A DNA stretch of 64,000 nucleotides from NCBI RefSeq assembly GCF_902459465.1, contig NC_047068.1:17879195-17943194 (forward strand), written 5' to 3'. This document shows positions 33,401-46,737 of this stretch, piece by piece. How positions within the stretch are numbered: position 1 is the stretch's first letter; every line of letters starts with the position of its first letter. Under the pieces are notes generated by a model. That model was not told where the DNA came from and did not search any database. It saw nothing but the letters and a program-made list of their open reading frames with translations. The translations under genes and the position numbers were made by a program. The stretch comes from Asterias rubens (lineage: Eukaryota > Echinodermata > Asteroidea > Forcipulatida > Asteriidae).

Positions 33401-36400
33401 AGATTATACAACGGCAAGGCAGCGGAGGTAGGCTATGACCTGGCTTGGTATTCTATAGAGGCTGGGGGTTAATTTTACTGAACTAATCTTGGCAATAGTA
33501 CCCAATGATAGTTTTTTTTCTTTGAAAGGGCCGTGTCGTCATGATCAAAGCAGACCTGTGGCTGTACATGGAACTATGAACTCTCACCCTGTTTATACTG
33601 CACAGGCGCACACTTTTCACAGAAGATACAAGGACATTGGTTCAACTTCCTAAGTGCCTTCCAAAGGAGAAAACGCCTTTTTTTTTTAAGAAAAAAGGGC
33701 ATGCATACTGCAGGCTATATAATATAGCTTATCTATCATTTCAACCCGTAATGGATGATAATGAATGGTCCAATAGTAAGAGGGTTGACTGTATAGTTTG
33801 TACATGTATATTTATTCACCACACGGCATCATAATAGCAGGCTTTTAAATCTCATCTATCATTCAAAACCGCATCAGTGGATGATATTAAATGATTGTTC
33901 GAGCGTAGGAAGGTTCATTCAAGGTTGTAAGCTATACAATTTAATTTCTTACCATTCAGGCTGAACTGAAGAATCTTCAAGACTTGGCCTCACCGTCCTT
34001 CACATTTGCCCAAGATCTGATCAAACATAACCTGGTAAGAAAAAATAGAATTGTCATTGAATGAAGAAGCGAGGGACTGAAAGTTGTGGCAACCAAGATT
34101 TATCAAAAAGCCTGTCTAAACTACCATTGCATTGCATGTTAAATATTTTTATACAATATGTCCGTATTTCTCCTCTTTGTGTAGTGCCACAAAATCTTGA
34201 CCAATGATTAATTTACAAACGAGTCATTTTTTGATCATAACTGTTCGATTTCTTGTTTCACTATAAAAGGTTGTCTTCAGAGGTGGTGAGGGCGCCCTTC
34301 AGGTCTTAAACCCATTAATAGATGTCATCCCTGAGGCAAGGCTCAATCTAGTCATCTACTACCTCAAACAAGGTGAGGTTTTCCATCTATTTATTTCATT
34401 CACTGTAGAAATCATAGTCTCTAAGACTGTTTAACTTCAAATTCAGATTCAATATAATACTTTTAAGTTTCTTGGATATGTGATGTGTCATAGCTGAGCA
34501 GACTCAAGTTCTGGTGGTTAGGTTATCAGGAAGCAGGTTCAAATCCCAGTCATGACACTTGTGTCGTTGAGCAACAAATTATAATTGCTTCTCATCACCC
34601 AGGTGTAAATGAGTCTGAATCTTTAAGGGCAGATATTGTTTTTGAGATTGATTGATAGCTAAGTGCGCTTCATATTTGGCATCACAGGCTGTATACTCCC
34701 AAGAAAGCTGAGATGGTTTGAGGAATGAAATAAATTGCCCAGTAACCAAGGGTAATAAGAGTACCATGGGCATCACTAAGTGATAGATTTGAGCGCTATA
34801 TAACCAGCCACTATTTTTATTATGTACTCGGATGGTAGTATTGATTAATGATTTGACCATACTGTTATTCTTTCAGATGATGTGAATGAGGCATACAACT
34901 TGATCAAAGATCTTGAGCCAACCACACCACAGGAGTACATACTGAAGGGTGTGGTCAACTCAGCGCTCGGGCAGGAGCAGGGCTCGGTAAGTATAATAAA
35001 ACTGTGTGTTTTTACTATTTATTGCTAATTACTTATTGTGAATCACATCAACTTGGCCTGTGATGTTAATGAAATGAAATGAAAAAAAATACCATTTGGA
35101 AGTTTGCTTAATGTTTTAAAGGTAGAATGAATCAAGAGGTAATTCGTTATGCAACGAAAAACGTCGTTCTTAAATGTTTTTTCTCGCAACTGCGACTTCT
35201 TATTAGGAGAGATTAGTATTACATGATTGTGACATATAAACACCTTTTTTACTTGGAAAATATTATACACATATTGACTGACAGTTAGGTCTCGAGTGCC
35301 ATCTAAATGTATGCAACTCCAAGGGACTAAGTGACGAGAAGAATATGCATGCACAAGATTGGGAAATATTGCAAGAATCAAATGTTCAAATCATGGGTGG
35401 CTACTATATGAAACCAAAATCAAGAGTGTTTGTTTATTTATATTTTTCTTTAAATTGCAGAGAGAGCATCTGAAAATTGCTCAACAATATTTCCAGTTGG
35501 TTGGGGGCTCGGCAAGTGAATGTGGTAAGGATTTTGTTCTTTATAATGAACAGCGATTTGTTTATCTAATACAGTAGAGTGAGATTGAGGGAGTACAATA
35601 GGCTGTCAAAGTTTGAAGCATTTCTTTCTTTGGAAGACAATTTGAAACAAACTGAATTGTTCTTGTAATTGAGCTTTAATGGTTCTTATGAAAATAGTTT
35701 TTGGCTTGAATGGGAGTAGCAGAAGTTGTTTCAAAGCAGTTCTTTCAAATCATCTTCTTTGAGTTGTACTCTTCCTTAACCATTTTAACAGGTTCATGTT
35801 CTGGCATTGATTGTTTTCCTTTGCTGTTTTTGTTCTTGTATTTTGTTTTGGATGTAAATAAATTCACTTTTCTGAAAATCAATTATACTCTTCCAATTAA
35901 TAGACAACCTGAAAATGACACACTGTCTTGTTTTTATTTTTAGATACCATACCTGGTAGGCAGTGTATGGCAGCGTGCTTCTTTCTACTGAAGCAGTTTG
36001 AAGATGTGTTGATTTATCTCAACTCAGTCAAGGTTAGTACTTCTGTTTGAATTCTATGGAAAGTGGACTATCATTATTGATAAACTCTGTATTTGTGTAT
36101 GTTCAGATTGACTCCATTTGACTCTGTGAAAAGAGAATCATTGAATCATTTGAAATGCATCATTTGGCTTCAGACCAACAAACAAGTGTGGTTGTCAAGT
36201 AGTTTATTTAGGTTAAATGTTTTAGAATGCTGTATGTGATGGGTTTCGATTCCCACTTGTGTCACCAGGAATTCTTTGATTTAGAACTCAGATGGTCCTT
36301 CATAACATTCCAGAGAGGGGCAAGAACTATCTAGTCTTGAATGGTTAATGTTTCCAATGCTATTTACAAATAATTTGAATAAGTGTATGAGTGGAAAAAA

Positions 36401-39098
36401 TGTTACGGAGCACATTCTTAATTTGGTTGCTTCCTTTAGTCCTAAGTCGCTCTACCTATCTTGAGTTTTGCGCATATGATTGGAATGCACCAGACAGCCA
36501 GAGATAGAGCACGATATCAAGATTACCCTGCTTTAAAAATATCATAGGGTCCCCATCCCCATTTCTACTTCTAAATGTTCAAAGTTCTTTCACCGACACA
36601 CACACCCACATGTACGACACAACGCATAGTTTTGATGTGTGTGTGCAGACCATATTGTGTTTACAATGTATTTAACACTGTTTAAAACCTTTTATTTGAC
36701 AGAGTTATTTCTACAATGATGACAGATTCAACTATAACTACGCTCAGGCCAAAGCAACTGCAGGAAACTTCAAAGAAGCTGAGGAGGTAAGGCTTTTTAA
36801 AACAATCTTCTCTGATAGAATATACATCAACAAATTATTTGTTTGCAGATAGCCATTTGCTAGGATCGGGATACAACTTGACCTTTGAAACTACAATCCC
36901 GGCCATATGTCGTTGGGGCCCCTTGCCCCCTTTCAATGTTGGTTCCAATTGGCAGTCTTCTTCTGTGTTGTTACAGTCAACATTGAGCGGGGGGAGCGGG
37001 GGATAAATTGTTATTTCCAATTGGCAAGTGGACAGGGAATGGTTTTAAATAACGTTAGGTGGCCCGAAGCATTTTGGCTGGGATTGTAGTCTTGCTTCAG
37101 GTCACAATCTTGAAGGCAGGGGACCATTTCTTTTCAATTCTAAACCCTGGTGGAACTCTCTATCAACTTCTTGTCAGGTATCTCAATATTTTTATGGGGA
37201 AAATTAAAAAATACAGCTCCTGTCGTCCCCCTTTTATAAACCCCAACTCCCCAGCCGTCGATTTCACAAAGAGTTAGGACTCGTCTTATCTCGAGTTAGG
37301 ACGAGTAACTCGTCTGAACTTAGAATTAATCTTAAGGTCTGCATGCTACAGTGCAGGGTTGGGACTCGTCCTAAAGTCCTAAGATTAGTCTTAAGTTAGG
37401 AAGAGTTTTGTGAAATCGACAGCAGGTATTCAAAGACACAAGTCTTCTGTTTGGACATAAATTTGACGATCCAAGTCATTGTACTTTGGTAAAGCTGTGA
37501 CTGAGTTCCTGTTTTGTTACAGATTTTCTTATTAATCCAGAGTGAGAAAATTAAGAATGATTACACGTACCTCAGCTGGCTTGCAAGATGCTGTAAGTAG
37601 TGAACCTGTTTGTCTTTAATCCTTAGCGCTAGATGTGAAAGAAATATGAAAATATCAATGTAATGTAATACTGTATTGAACTTGAAAATTCAAACTAACC
37701 AAAGAACTGGCAGATCATCAAAACAGTGGCAATGTCAAGGGGATCATCATAAGACCAACTCGCAAGAGCTAAAGCCAGTATATATTCCATGTGAAATTTA
37801 CTGGAAATCAAATTTCTGTTTCATTTTATAAAGCATTGATGCAACTAATTTTACCCTAATGTTATTTTTATACTGAAATGGTGTATCCAAATGCTGTTTA
37901 TTTACTGCTAAATGATGTCACTGTTCACTTTATACCATACAAAACCTCAGATTACTTCTATTAGTGTTAATTTTGTTTTGGTTGTGATGTTTTTATGAAT
38001 AGATATCATGAATCGTAAGGCAAGACTTGCATGGGAGCTGTACTTGAAGATGGAAACATCTGGTGAATCATTCAGTTTACTACAGCTCATTGCTAACGAC
38101 TGCTACAAGGTAAATCAATTATATCTGATTCAGTGAGTTTGAATTTGAATTATTAGATGTGTGAATTTGAATTATCAGTTAACTAATAACAAATAAAGTA
38201 TTTATTGACCACTCTTTGCCAAAGTATGCAAAATGGCCTGTTATAGACACTAAGAGTGTTGACCCTTGGGTATTTCATTTATATCCTTTTTTTGATTTCA
38301 GATGGGTCAATTCTACTATGCTGCAAAGGCGTTTGACGTCTTAGAGAGGTTGGATCCAAACCCTGAATACTGGGAGGGAAAGAGAGGAGGATGTGTTGGA
38401 GTCTTTCAACAGATCATTGCTGGACATGAACCAAGGTACATAGACCAGATAACCCCATCCCCCCCCCCACCCTCCCATTGTTGGCAGTTTCCGTATTCAG
38501 TCTCCGTATTTTGTTCGAAGTGCTATTGTGCAATTGTGACTTATAGTTAGCGCGATTTGGGGTTGAGCAAAGACAAATTTACTGGAGCAAGATTTGAACC
38601 AACTACCTCCAAATTAACATGCCAGCGCCCTACCAGCTGAGCTATCTACTTATGTTTCCGCTCTCCCTATTTTGGCAATATCGTTGTTCGGGGTGCCAGC
38701 CAGTGCCATGTTTACCATTAACTATAGTGTAAGCCGGGGATCATGCAAGTTTACGATACAACCTGGGAAGTGGCAGCTAGGGATCACTTTAAGGGGATGC
38801 ATCTGTTTTTATTAAAATATCAAAAATGTTATTAACCTCGGGAAACTGACAGGTACATTTTTATATGATTTGGGGTTGATCAAAGAAAAAATTACTAGTG
38901 ATCCCCTGGCTGCTACATCGTAGGTTGGATTATGTGGATTATGTTTTTGAAAAAAAAATATGATTTTTGTTCTTGTTTCACAGGGAAACATTGAGAGACA
39001 TTCTCCAGATCCTTCGAAACACTGGTAACCCTCAGGTGGAGTACATTATTCGCATCATGAAGAAGTGGGCCAAGGACAACAGGGTACCAGTCTCATGA
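27418..39098 (+). CDS. IFT56: IFT56 (TTC26), intraflagellar transport protein, complete
   Basis: TPR protein of the IFT-B complex, needed for ciliary assembly and motility (known). Coding exons: 27418-27420 (ATG only), 28747-28884, 29486-29693, 32512-32561, 32835-32980, 33256-33427, 33960-34034, 34270-34372, 34877-34986, 35461-35524, 35944-36032, 36703-36786, 37523-37592, 38003-38109, 38302-38435, 38984-39098. Every junction keeps frame and gives 555 residues; human has 554. The protein starts MMLSR like human. [57 protein letters not shown] and [14 protein letters not shown] are near-identical to human. Exon 2 uses a weak GTTGGT donor. AATAAA at 40458-40463 is a likely poly(A) signal. A possible extra 36-nt exon lies at 30901-30936. 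Confidence 0.98.
30901..30936 (+). CDS. Candidate 36-nt cassette exon of IFT56
   Basis: Flanked by a pyrimidine-rich acceptor ending AATACAG and a strong GTAAGT donor. Both junctions are phase 1, exactly matching the flanking exons (29486-29693 and 32512-32561), so inclusion adds 12 residues ([12 protein letters not shown]) and changes the next Ala to Ser without breaking frame. Human TTC26 lacks these residues. Inclusion cannot be shown without RNA. Confidence 0.45.
31242..31867 (-). mobile_element. TTAA-bordered MITE interrupted by a hairpin element
   Basis: TTAA at 31242-31245 and 31864-31867 with GGCACTGGACACTATTGG and GTGTCCAGTGTC ends. A 268-bp hairpin element (31283-31550) has inserted into it, duplicating ATTCAAAATAATT. 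It lies in the IFT56 intron that also holds the 36-nt candidate exon. Confidence 0.8.
31283..31550 (+). mobile_element. Hairpin element with 13-bp target duplication, inserted in a MITE
   Basis: Long arms start ATGGAAAGGTTTGCGGTAAC and fold on their complement near 31500, with an inner hairpin around TATGCTCTGATCG. A single-strand side tail (GTATTTCCACCATGC, TTCAAATCC) follows the right arm. It is flanked by ATTCAAAATAATT at 31270-31282 and 31551-31563, exactly 13 bp, which is the interrupted MITE sequence. Confidence 0.8.
34490..34825 (+). mobile_element. SINE with GTGACACTTGTGTCGTTGAG tail in IFT56 intron
   Basis: Has a degraded head with B box GGTTCAAATCC (about 34538-34548) and a body ending GAGCGCTATATAACCAGCC and a T-rich tail near 34815. 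Related pieces: 2585-2710 (same head and tail), 53283-53410, and an inverted part at 16970-17030. Confidence 0.6.
37258..37425. mobile_element. Foldback element with GTCGATTTCACAAAG ends
   Basis: Inverted ends (GTCGATTTCACAAAGAGTTA and its complement near 37425) with repeated GACTCGTC/GACGAGT units inside. Relatives: 55058-55215 (complete) and, more degraded, 32285-32405 and 55232 onward. Lies in the IFT56 intron after exon 36703-36786. Confidence 0.7.
38555..38725 (-). mobile_element. tRNA-derived SINE, inverted copy
   Basis: Reverse complement of the 1573 family: TAGCTCAGCTGGTAGGGC A box, anticodon-like GTT, B box remnant GGTTCAAATC, and the CCCCAAATCG body. Lies in the last IFT56 intron. 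Confidence 0.7.
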
Positions 39099-41530
39099 GG
39101 TCATCAGGAATGACCCAAAACACAATTCTGTCATCACAAAACATTCCACACCTATGGTTGGGAGGGTCATATGCAAGTGAATACATTTTTGAGAAAGGGG
39201 TTGATTATGGCCTGCTTGAAAAAAAAGTTGTATTTGTTTTGCTTGTGGGTACTTATGCAACCAATTTATGCTTAGTATTAACTGACTTGTGAATGGTTTA
39301 CTTCAACAAAAGGCAATATTGACTTAATGCTGATGGGTTTGCATACCTTGAAAGGATTAAATTCAGACCTTGTAACTTTCCGAAAAGAGAAAAGTTGGAT
39401 CTTGGTAATAGATAAATTTATCATTCTGACAACCTCTCTGATACAAAACTTTATGGTGCAAGGTAAATAAAAACCATCCTAAAAATATTCACACACATAT
39501 CTGTGTAGGGAGTATCCATAAACAAATTAATTGTCATAGGAGCAAAACATTTGTTCTTTTTTTTTTAACTGAAGTGGGTATTGTTGATAATTGGGAAATA
39601 TCTTTGAATACAATCAGCATTGTAAATATCAACTTGTGTATTTTGTAAGGTGTACCTTTCATTTTATGGGAAACAAGTATTGTCAACTTTGAGCCATACT
39701 GTCTATGAAAACAAAATCTGATTTTTAATATTTCAGAACTGAAAAACAATATTGAACAAAACTATGTGTTCATAATTTGTTGTATGTTTTTTTTAATATA
39801 AGTTATGACAGGGCAACTTTCTATGAAGTTCCTTATTTTATAAGATTTGTACTGGAAATAATATCAATAGTCAAAATAAGTGAAACCCCAAATTTCAAGA
39901 TTGTGGTCTGTTTCATGCAGGCTTTTTCTTGGCACAAATTTGCTATTTAGTGCGAATTTAAAAGCAAATGCAGCTCAAAAGCTAAAATAAATTTTTCTTT
40001 GGATTTTCTTTGGAAGTTTGCGGTACTTAGAAAGAATATCTGTATGAGTTGTGGTGGCTCCGACTTATAAAAGAGTTTACTTGCAGGAGCTCAACACTTT
40101 TAAAAACAGAGATTATTTTAGTGGGGTTGATGTAACTGTATATTGTTTGCTTGGCCGTCTAACCATTCTATAGCCCCATCATCCAAGACAGATGTAAGCA
40201 ACATTTCGGTCACCAATTAATAATTATCTCAAATTGAATCAAGTTGTTAAACACATTCTTAGCTAAGCACACTTCATACTCTTGCTTAGCAAAAAAAAAA
40301 GAGTTGTCAGTCAACATGTCTTGTGTCTTTATGAGCAATTATTTATGCTTCAACTTCTTTGCTGATAAAATGTACATTATGTGAATTTGTTATTATGAAA
40401 AGTGTACTTAAAATGTTTTCATGTAAAAAGGGAATGCTGTGTATACAAAGTTCTTAAAATAAAAGTATTTAGTTGATATAATATATATGTTCAGTATTTG
40501 ACTACTGTTTATTTTGTTTTAACTTTGTGGTGAAATTTAGCAAAGATTTTTTCAAATTTTACTCCAATTCTGACATGGAATAGACCAGGGTGTATTTTAG
40601 AGCCCTAAATGTGTCCTTCTCGAATAGCATTACAATATTTGTGTGTTGCTTCAAAAACAGTAAGAGTTTCTTTTATCGAACAAAACTTGTTTATAAGTAA
40701 GTTTGACTGGTCCCCTGTCTTTGTCCATCAGAAGAATGCAGACGGGCACCGTCTGATAAATCCAATGATTTCCTTGGATGACATGCGTGACGTAAGCTTT
40801 CATATCTGTATTATGATTGGTCGGAAGTACAATGCCGCTTGCGAGCATGAAATTTCATTGACCCACTGATTGTCGTCTGCACAGTACATGAAAGAATATT
40901 AACGTCAATGTCATATATTTTAGGCTAACGTATCCCACATCATTTTTAGCCCAGTTCTTAAAAGTTAGACTTTGGTTAATCTATCAATCATAAACAACAT
41001 GGCATTTTGATATTAAAGTGAGTTTTACGTTTAATTAACTTACTCCGCCAGCAGCCGATTTCACCGTGGTGCGAAACTTGCGTCAGACTTACATCTATTT
41101 TCCGTCCTGTTTCCCTGCCGAATTAAGTCGTACAAATTGACACGTCTATCGAGCAAAGACACCAACAACAAATGACAGTGCTGCATACAAACACAGCAAA
41201 CACCATGCAAAACATAGGTTTGCTGTTCCAACAAAATGTTGGTAAAAACTTCAGACACGACACGACAAGTGGTAGAACTTGTTTTGCTTGACCAATAATT
41301 AATTGAATAGGCAAATGCAAATAGAGGGCGCTGTTTCAATTGCGTGGAACATTATATTGGAACCTCGTGCTCACATTTTTACATCGTTCGCTGTTGAAGT
41401 AAAGCGCAATGCCATGATGCCCGGTGCAACACCCCGGGGACGAGTACGCACGCGAAAAGAAAACAATGATCAGACGAAATGAACTCGCGTTTTTTTATCA
41501 GAGCTATTAATCTTACTTGTTCCTGCGATC
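39099..41530. other. IFT56 3'UTR and METTL22 upstream region
   Basis: 39099-40480 is probably IFT56 3'UTR, ending after AATAAA at 40458-40463. 40500-41000 shows nothing recognisable. 41040-41530 becomes richer in CpG (around 41400-41460) and is the likely METTL22 promoter and leader. No core promoter motif is clear. Confidence 0.45.
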
Positions 41531-44500
41531 ATGTGTGAACCTGGTGAGCAGGTTCTATCAGATGTTCATGTAGATGTACCAATCTCGTCTAAGCTCTCAA
41601 ACAAAGGGAAAGGTAAGCGTTCAAGTTGCAAGGTTTTTCAGTGATTCTAAGCTTTTTTTCTCGCACTTCGTCTTCAGCACTAGCTAGCAGACGACGTCAA
41701 AACATAATGGGGTCTCTAGGAGTCCAGCTACTTCTAGAAACTAAGGCTCCCCCGTGAGAGTTTCTAGAAGTAGAAGTAGAGTCTATCTAGCTCGCGATAG
41801 TGTGCATGCTGGTTGGGCTAGAAACGTGAATGTTCATGAAACTGTTCATCAAAGACAACAGTTGCAAGAAAATAATTATTACAAAAAACACCCTGTTGGG
41901 GTTGCACAAATATATCAGTTAAGTTCAGGCCTGGATATACATATTTTAGTTTGTGAGAAATTACCTCTTTCTAAAAAAACATGTTTTAATTAACTCTACC
42001 AACAGCTCTCAATTGCTCGTAAAACCAAAACTAAGATTGTATGCTAATTATAATAATTTTTATACCAAAAGTCCAGCTAAGCGTTTTTTCGTCATCTTTT
42101 CAAAGCCACTACACGGTTTTACTTCAGAATTCCTGTAGAGTGTTCAGATAGAGTAGATCGATCTTCTCTTTCTGCAAGTCCTTTGACAGCTGAAGATCAC
42201 AACCTGAAGTTTGAGCAACCTTCATCAGTTAAAGATGGTACATCGATTACCGAAGCAACTTTAGACGAAGATGGAGATCTGGTGGTTCTGAGGAAGGACA
42301 GAAGACAGCAAATAGTTGTCATTGGTAAAATGCAGTAATTCAAGACTTAAATTAAACTAAATTCAAATAGAAATTGTTCTCACGACAAATGTTCTTCAAA
42401 ATATGAAAGCATATAACAAACAATTTTTTTTAAATATTTGTTTTGAAATAAGGAAGGTGTGGTCTTCAATCGCTTCATTACTCCAAGAATAATGTTTGAT
42501 CCACTATCCTATGGTAGTAGTAGAAGGAATATCAAGTTGGTCCCCATAATAATTTACTCATTAATATAAGATAGTAAGTAATTTTGTTTTAAATGTTTGT
42601 TTACAGAACATGCCATGGCAACCACAATAAATGAAGTTGGATTACAGGCAAGTAGAGCAGAAAATGTATAAACTTGTAATTGCCCACATCCTTGCTGTCA
42701 TATTTGAGACTTTACTTCAATGTTTATATGAGTTTTTTAGAAAAGAGTCAAATCCAAGGCCAAAGATATATGCACACTGCACACATATTGCCCAAGAAAA
42801 TTTGACTAGATATTCTTCTGTCACTTCAATTCATCTATCACCTCAGTCCTAAATTGTTCCGTAATTAGACATTCACATAAATTTCACAGGCTGTTTGGCG
42901 ATGTTTATTGATATTGACGATGTTTGACGATATTTCTACAGGTGTGGCAAGGGTGCTTACTTCTCTGTGATTTCATGTTGAGTAATCAAGCGATATTCCG
43001 AGGTCAGGTTGCCCTAGAGCTTGGTGCGGGGGTCGGTCTCGGAAGCATCGTCATGGCAACAATGGCATCAACTGTTTTCTGCACAGGTATACTGAAAGTC
43101 ATTTTATAGAAATCCTTGGATTTTAAAGATATTCTTAGAAAAGACCTGGAAAATGTCAGTAACAGTACGGGTTTGTGAGTAACTATCCATGAAAGAAGAG
43201 AAAAAGAAAACCGTCATGAAAAAAAGAGGAAAAGATAATATTCCTATACTTTTGTACCAGAAAGTGAAGCAAAAAAAGAGGAAAATCAAAACCCAAAAAG
43301 AGGAAATATGTTAAAAGAAAAAGTCTCAAATGTCTGCGTTTAGTTCAAAATATAATATTGTAGCATCGTCTTGGGTATCATGACAAACAGCTCTTCCAAA
43401 AAGAATGAATCAACATTTGGCTTTAACTTGTAGTCAAAGAACAATAATTAAATAGATGACAATGCTTTTGTTGATAAGTGGGGACATAGGATCTTATATG
43501 AACAAATGGTGTTTTATATACAAGTGTGAGATACAAGGTAAATATACTGAGAAAAGCTAGTAGAATCAGAGGCCTATAGATACATTATTTCGTTTTTGTT
43601 TCAGATATTGGTCTGGACGTCTTGAAGTTATGCCAGAGGAACGTAACAAACAATTGCAAGTTTTCCATGAACAATGACCCACAGGAGGATCATGATGTTA
43701 AAGTTAGAGAGTTAGACTGGTTTCAGTTCTCTAACACTACCATGACAAGTAAGTGACAATCACAAGTTCATCTGGCTAGGCATCAGAGCAATGGCATCAA
43801 AATACTATGGACCCCATTTCAGCACAAGCACCCTAACCTAATCAGTTATCGGTATGAGGTATTTCTATTGTTAGTTTTTTTTATTCCCTTTTCTGTAGAA
43901 ATCATCTGTGAGTTACCACTAGAGGAATTACAAACCTTTTAGGGTTGCATTGTTCCATTTTGTAGTGTACATTTAATATGCGTGTCTAAACCTAAGCCCA
44001 TATAGTGGGTTGTGGATAACCAAAAGTGAGAATTCTGACAAAACCTCATGCTGCCATTTTACCTCAGTATCGGGTACATGTTTTAAACACCAGCATAAAT
44101 TGTTTATCATCTGGCACAACGCTGAAATATGGCAACATTACCTGAAAAACATTATCATTCTCAATAAAAATACATCAGGTACCAAGTCAATGTTCCTCCC
44201 TTTATGTGATGTAGGACAAGTATAAAGTTATTAAAGTTTACTTCTTTTAACTGTTTTAATTTGACAGATTGTTCCAGTGTATTTCAGTGGGGCGAGGAAG
44301 ACAAGGTTCTTCTCCAAGAAGTTATGGTCATAATTGCTGCTGACGGTAGGTTTTATACCCTAAACATTTCTGTGTTACTTCTAGTATGGGATTCATTTCT
44401 CAAGCAGTAAAGTCGCATTCCATTACTTTCTGTTTCGTTTGTGGGGCCTTTTTAAGTCTATGACCAAACCAATGTTGGCTATACTCCACACCCACTCTAG

Positions 44501-46737
44501 CCACAGCGCTAGCTAGCTCAGTAGGCTGGTGGCAAGACATCTGCTCCTGCATTGCAGAGGTTGGGGGTTTGAATCCCACAGAGTGATATGCCAATGGAAT
44601 TTGGTTCACAGAACGTAGGCAAAGTACCGAGTATACAACACATTGGTGCAAGGGCAAAACCAAAAAATAAAACCAGACATACTCCGAGGAATGCAATATT
44701 GACTCAACTAACATAAAGAAATTTGACCTGTTTGATTATCTTAAAGGATACTCATCCAACTTCCTCAGCAACTGTTGATGTAGCGCTGGTTGTGTCAAAG
44801 GTCAATGCGCACAACAGTCCAGGGCTTCGCTGAGAGTGGCAAAGTTCTGCGACCTCAAAACTCTAAAACGAGACCATATCTAAGACCATCAGAACATACC
44901 TGGGCCAAATTTCATAGAGCTGCTTAAGCACAAAAAGTAGCTGAGCACAACAAAATTATGCTTACCAGAATAAGGCTACCAGCCAAAAAACCATGTACAA
45001 TTTGTGACTGGTATCCTGATCATTTTTACCAAGCAGAAAATTTGCAAGCAATATTTTTTGCTTAAGCAGCTCTATGAAATCATTGGCCCAACGGTTGTAC
45101 ACCATTGCCTCTGATCAGAACTGCCACACATCCTTGCTATTAAGAAAACAGCAATTTCTGTAAAACCAAGAAATGTTTTTTCTATGTGACAGTTATATAT
45201 GATGATGAATTGACCGATGCATTCTTCAATACACTTCATCACCTCATGACTACTGGAAAGGAGAAGATGGCATTCATTGCAATAGAGAAAAGGTAATGAT
45301 GTGAACCAACCAATCTGTTATAGACCTTATGTATTGACGTCATCCAGTCGCCATCTTAGAGGTAAAATGGTGACGAAACAATCAAAACGCACAGATTTGT
45401 ACGCGAGGCACAGGATTGGCCAATAAACAACCTAATTTTGACCTCTAGGTGAGGGCGCCCTACTGAAATGACGTCATGTGCTTAAGATCTATTCCAGAGA
45501 GGTCCTTTGTTAGAGGACATTGCCCAATAGTCTCCACACCTTAAAGGTATTGGACATGTTTGGTCCTGAACATAATTGTCAAAGACCAGTATTCTCACTT
45601 GGTGTATCCCAACATACGCATACAATAACAAACCTGTGGAAATTTTGGCTCAATTGGTCATCAAAGTTGCAAGAGAATAAGGAAAGAAAAACACCCATTT
45701 TCATAAACTCTATGTGTGTTTTTTTCCAGATGCATAATAAAAAGCTTAAGATGAAGTCTTTTATTATTTGAGTGAGAAATTACCTGTTTTTCAAAAACTA
45801 TGTTACTTCAGGGGGAGCCGTTTCTCACAATGTTTGTATACTACCATCAGCTCTCCGTTGGTCGTTAACCAAGTAAGCTTTTATGCCAACAATTATTTTG
45901 AGTAAAAGAGCCGTCAAAGTTCACCCACATTGACCTTTTATAGATTCAACTTCACTGTGGATGACCTGAAGGTGACCTGTAAAGCCTATGACCACTTCCT
46001 CAAGCACATCACTAGGCTAGTCTCCTCTCCAGCAGTCAAAGTGAAATACTATGCTGAGAAACTACGTACAGACTTCATGGAGTGTTCTCAATACACAAGG
46101 ACTAAACAGATGGTGAGAGGATAGTGTACCCTTGACAAATAATTCCATTTTTGAATAAATCTGATTTTATCAGGGGTGGTATTAAGTCCTTTGGAGAAAA
46201 CAAATATCAGGATTTTTACAAGAGCTAACAAACAAGAAATCGGACCAAGTAGATAGAAAGAATATAATGCCTGCATACCCTCCTTGAGAAATAATTCCCT
46301 TGAAACACTCACAACAAATGCATTTGATTGTCAACACTATCAAATATACCAAGTTTAAAAAGCTGTATTGAAATTCAACTGATATTTCACACCTGGAATT
46401 CCCTCTTTGAGAAGGCAAGGCCATTTTCATTTTACAAAGGGTATGTCTATTGGTAAATATTCAAGTCTATGGGGAAACTTTAAAAGGGACAGCGAGGCCA
46501 AGACCAGGGCAACATGAGGTCATGGCCGTTGTGTAATTCCAGGCGTGCAAGAATACACCTAAACCAGTGCTACTTTATTATACATGCAAGCAAATGCACA
46601 TTGTCAGCTTGAATGAACTGTGCTTGTTGACCCCTTGCACCAACAGAAAAGAATAATTTTGAATAATAAAAACTTCTGTCCTCCGTTAGGAACTGTGGGA
46701 GATTAGAGCAGTGAGGAGTGGATTGGACCCAGACTGA
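41531..46737 (+). CDS. METTL22: METTL22, protein-lysine methyltransferase, complete
   Basis: Seven-beta-strand SAM-dependent methyltransferase of the METTL21/22 group; the human enzyme methylates a lysine of KIN17 in the nucleus (known). Exons: 41531-41612, 42139-42324, 42607-42647, 42942-43086, 43605-43748, 44268-44345, 45193-45292, 45944-46112, 46690-46737. All phases fit, 330 residues, shorter than human (404) mostly in the N-terminal linker. Seen: VLSDVH near residue 9, LDEDGDL before the domain, HAMAT then VWQG, SAM motif I ELGAGVGLG at 129-137, CTDIGLD after it, ELDW, AADVIYDDELTDA near 223, and LWEIRAV at the end. The intron after exon 3 has a GC donor (AG|GCAAGT at 42648). Exon 2 must use the second of two acceptors, because the first (at 42127) runs into TAG. 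Confidence 0.95.
44505..44640 (+). mobile_element. tRNA-related SINE fragment in METTL22 intron
   Basis: CTAGCTAGCTCAGTAGGCTGG is an A-box-like start; GGTTTGAATCCCACAGAG is the B box with T arm. Lies between exons 6 and 7 of METTL22. Confidence 0.5.
44903..45093. mobile_element. GGGCCCAATTTCAT foldback element in METTL22 intron
   Basis: Ends GGGCCAAATTTCATAGAGC and GCTCTATGAAATCATTGGCCC. Internal TTAAGCACAAAAAG and its complement, and the ACCAGCCAAAAAACCATG core, define the family. Ends 100 bp before exon 7. Confidence 0.75.
45541..45905 (+). mobile_element. TTAA-bordered MITE, right end lost
   Basis: TTAA at 45541-45544 and a decayed left repeat (GGTATTGGACATG). The family core TTCAGGGGGAGCCGTTTCTC follows. 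The right end breaks off after AATTATTTTGAGTAA, about 40 bp before METTL22 exon 8. Confidence 0.65.

Noticed and set aside
42127-42138. First acceptor before METTL22 exon 2
   Set aside because: Using it puts TAG in frame after three codons; the next AG (42138) keeps the protein open.
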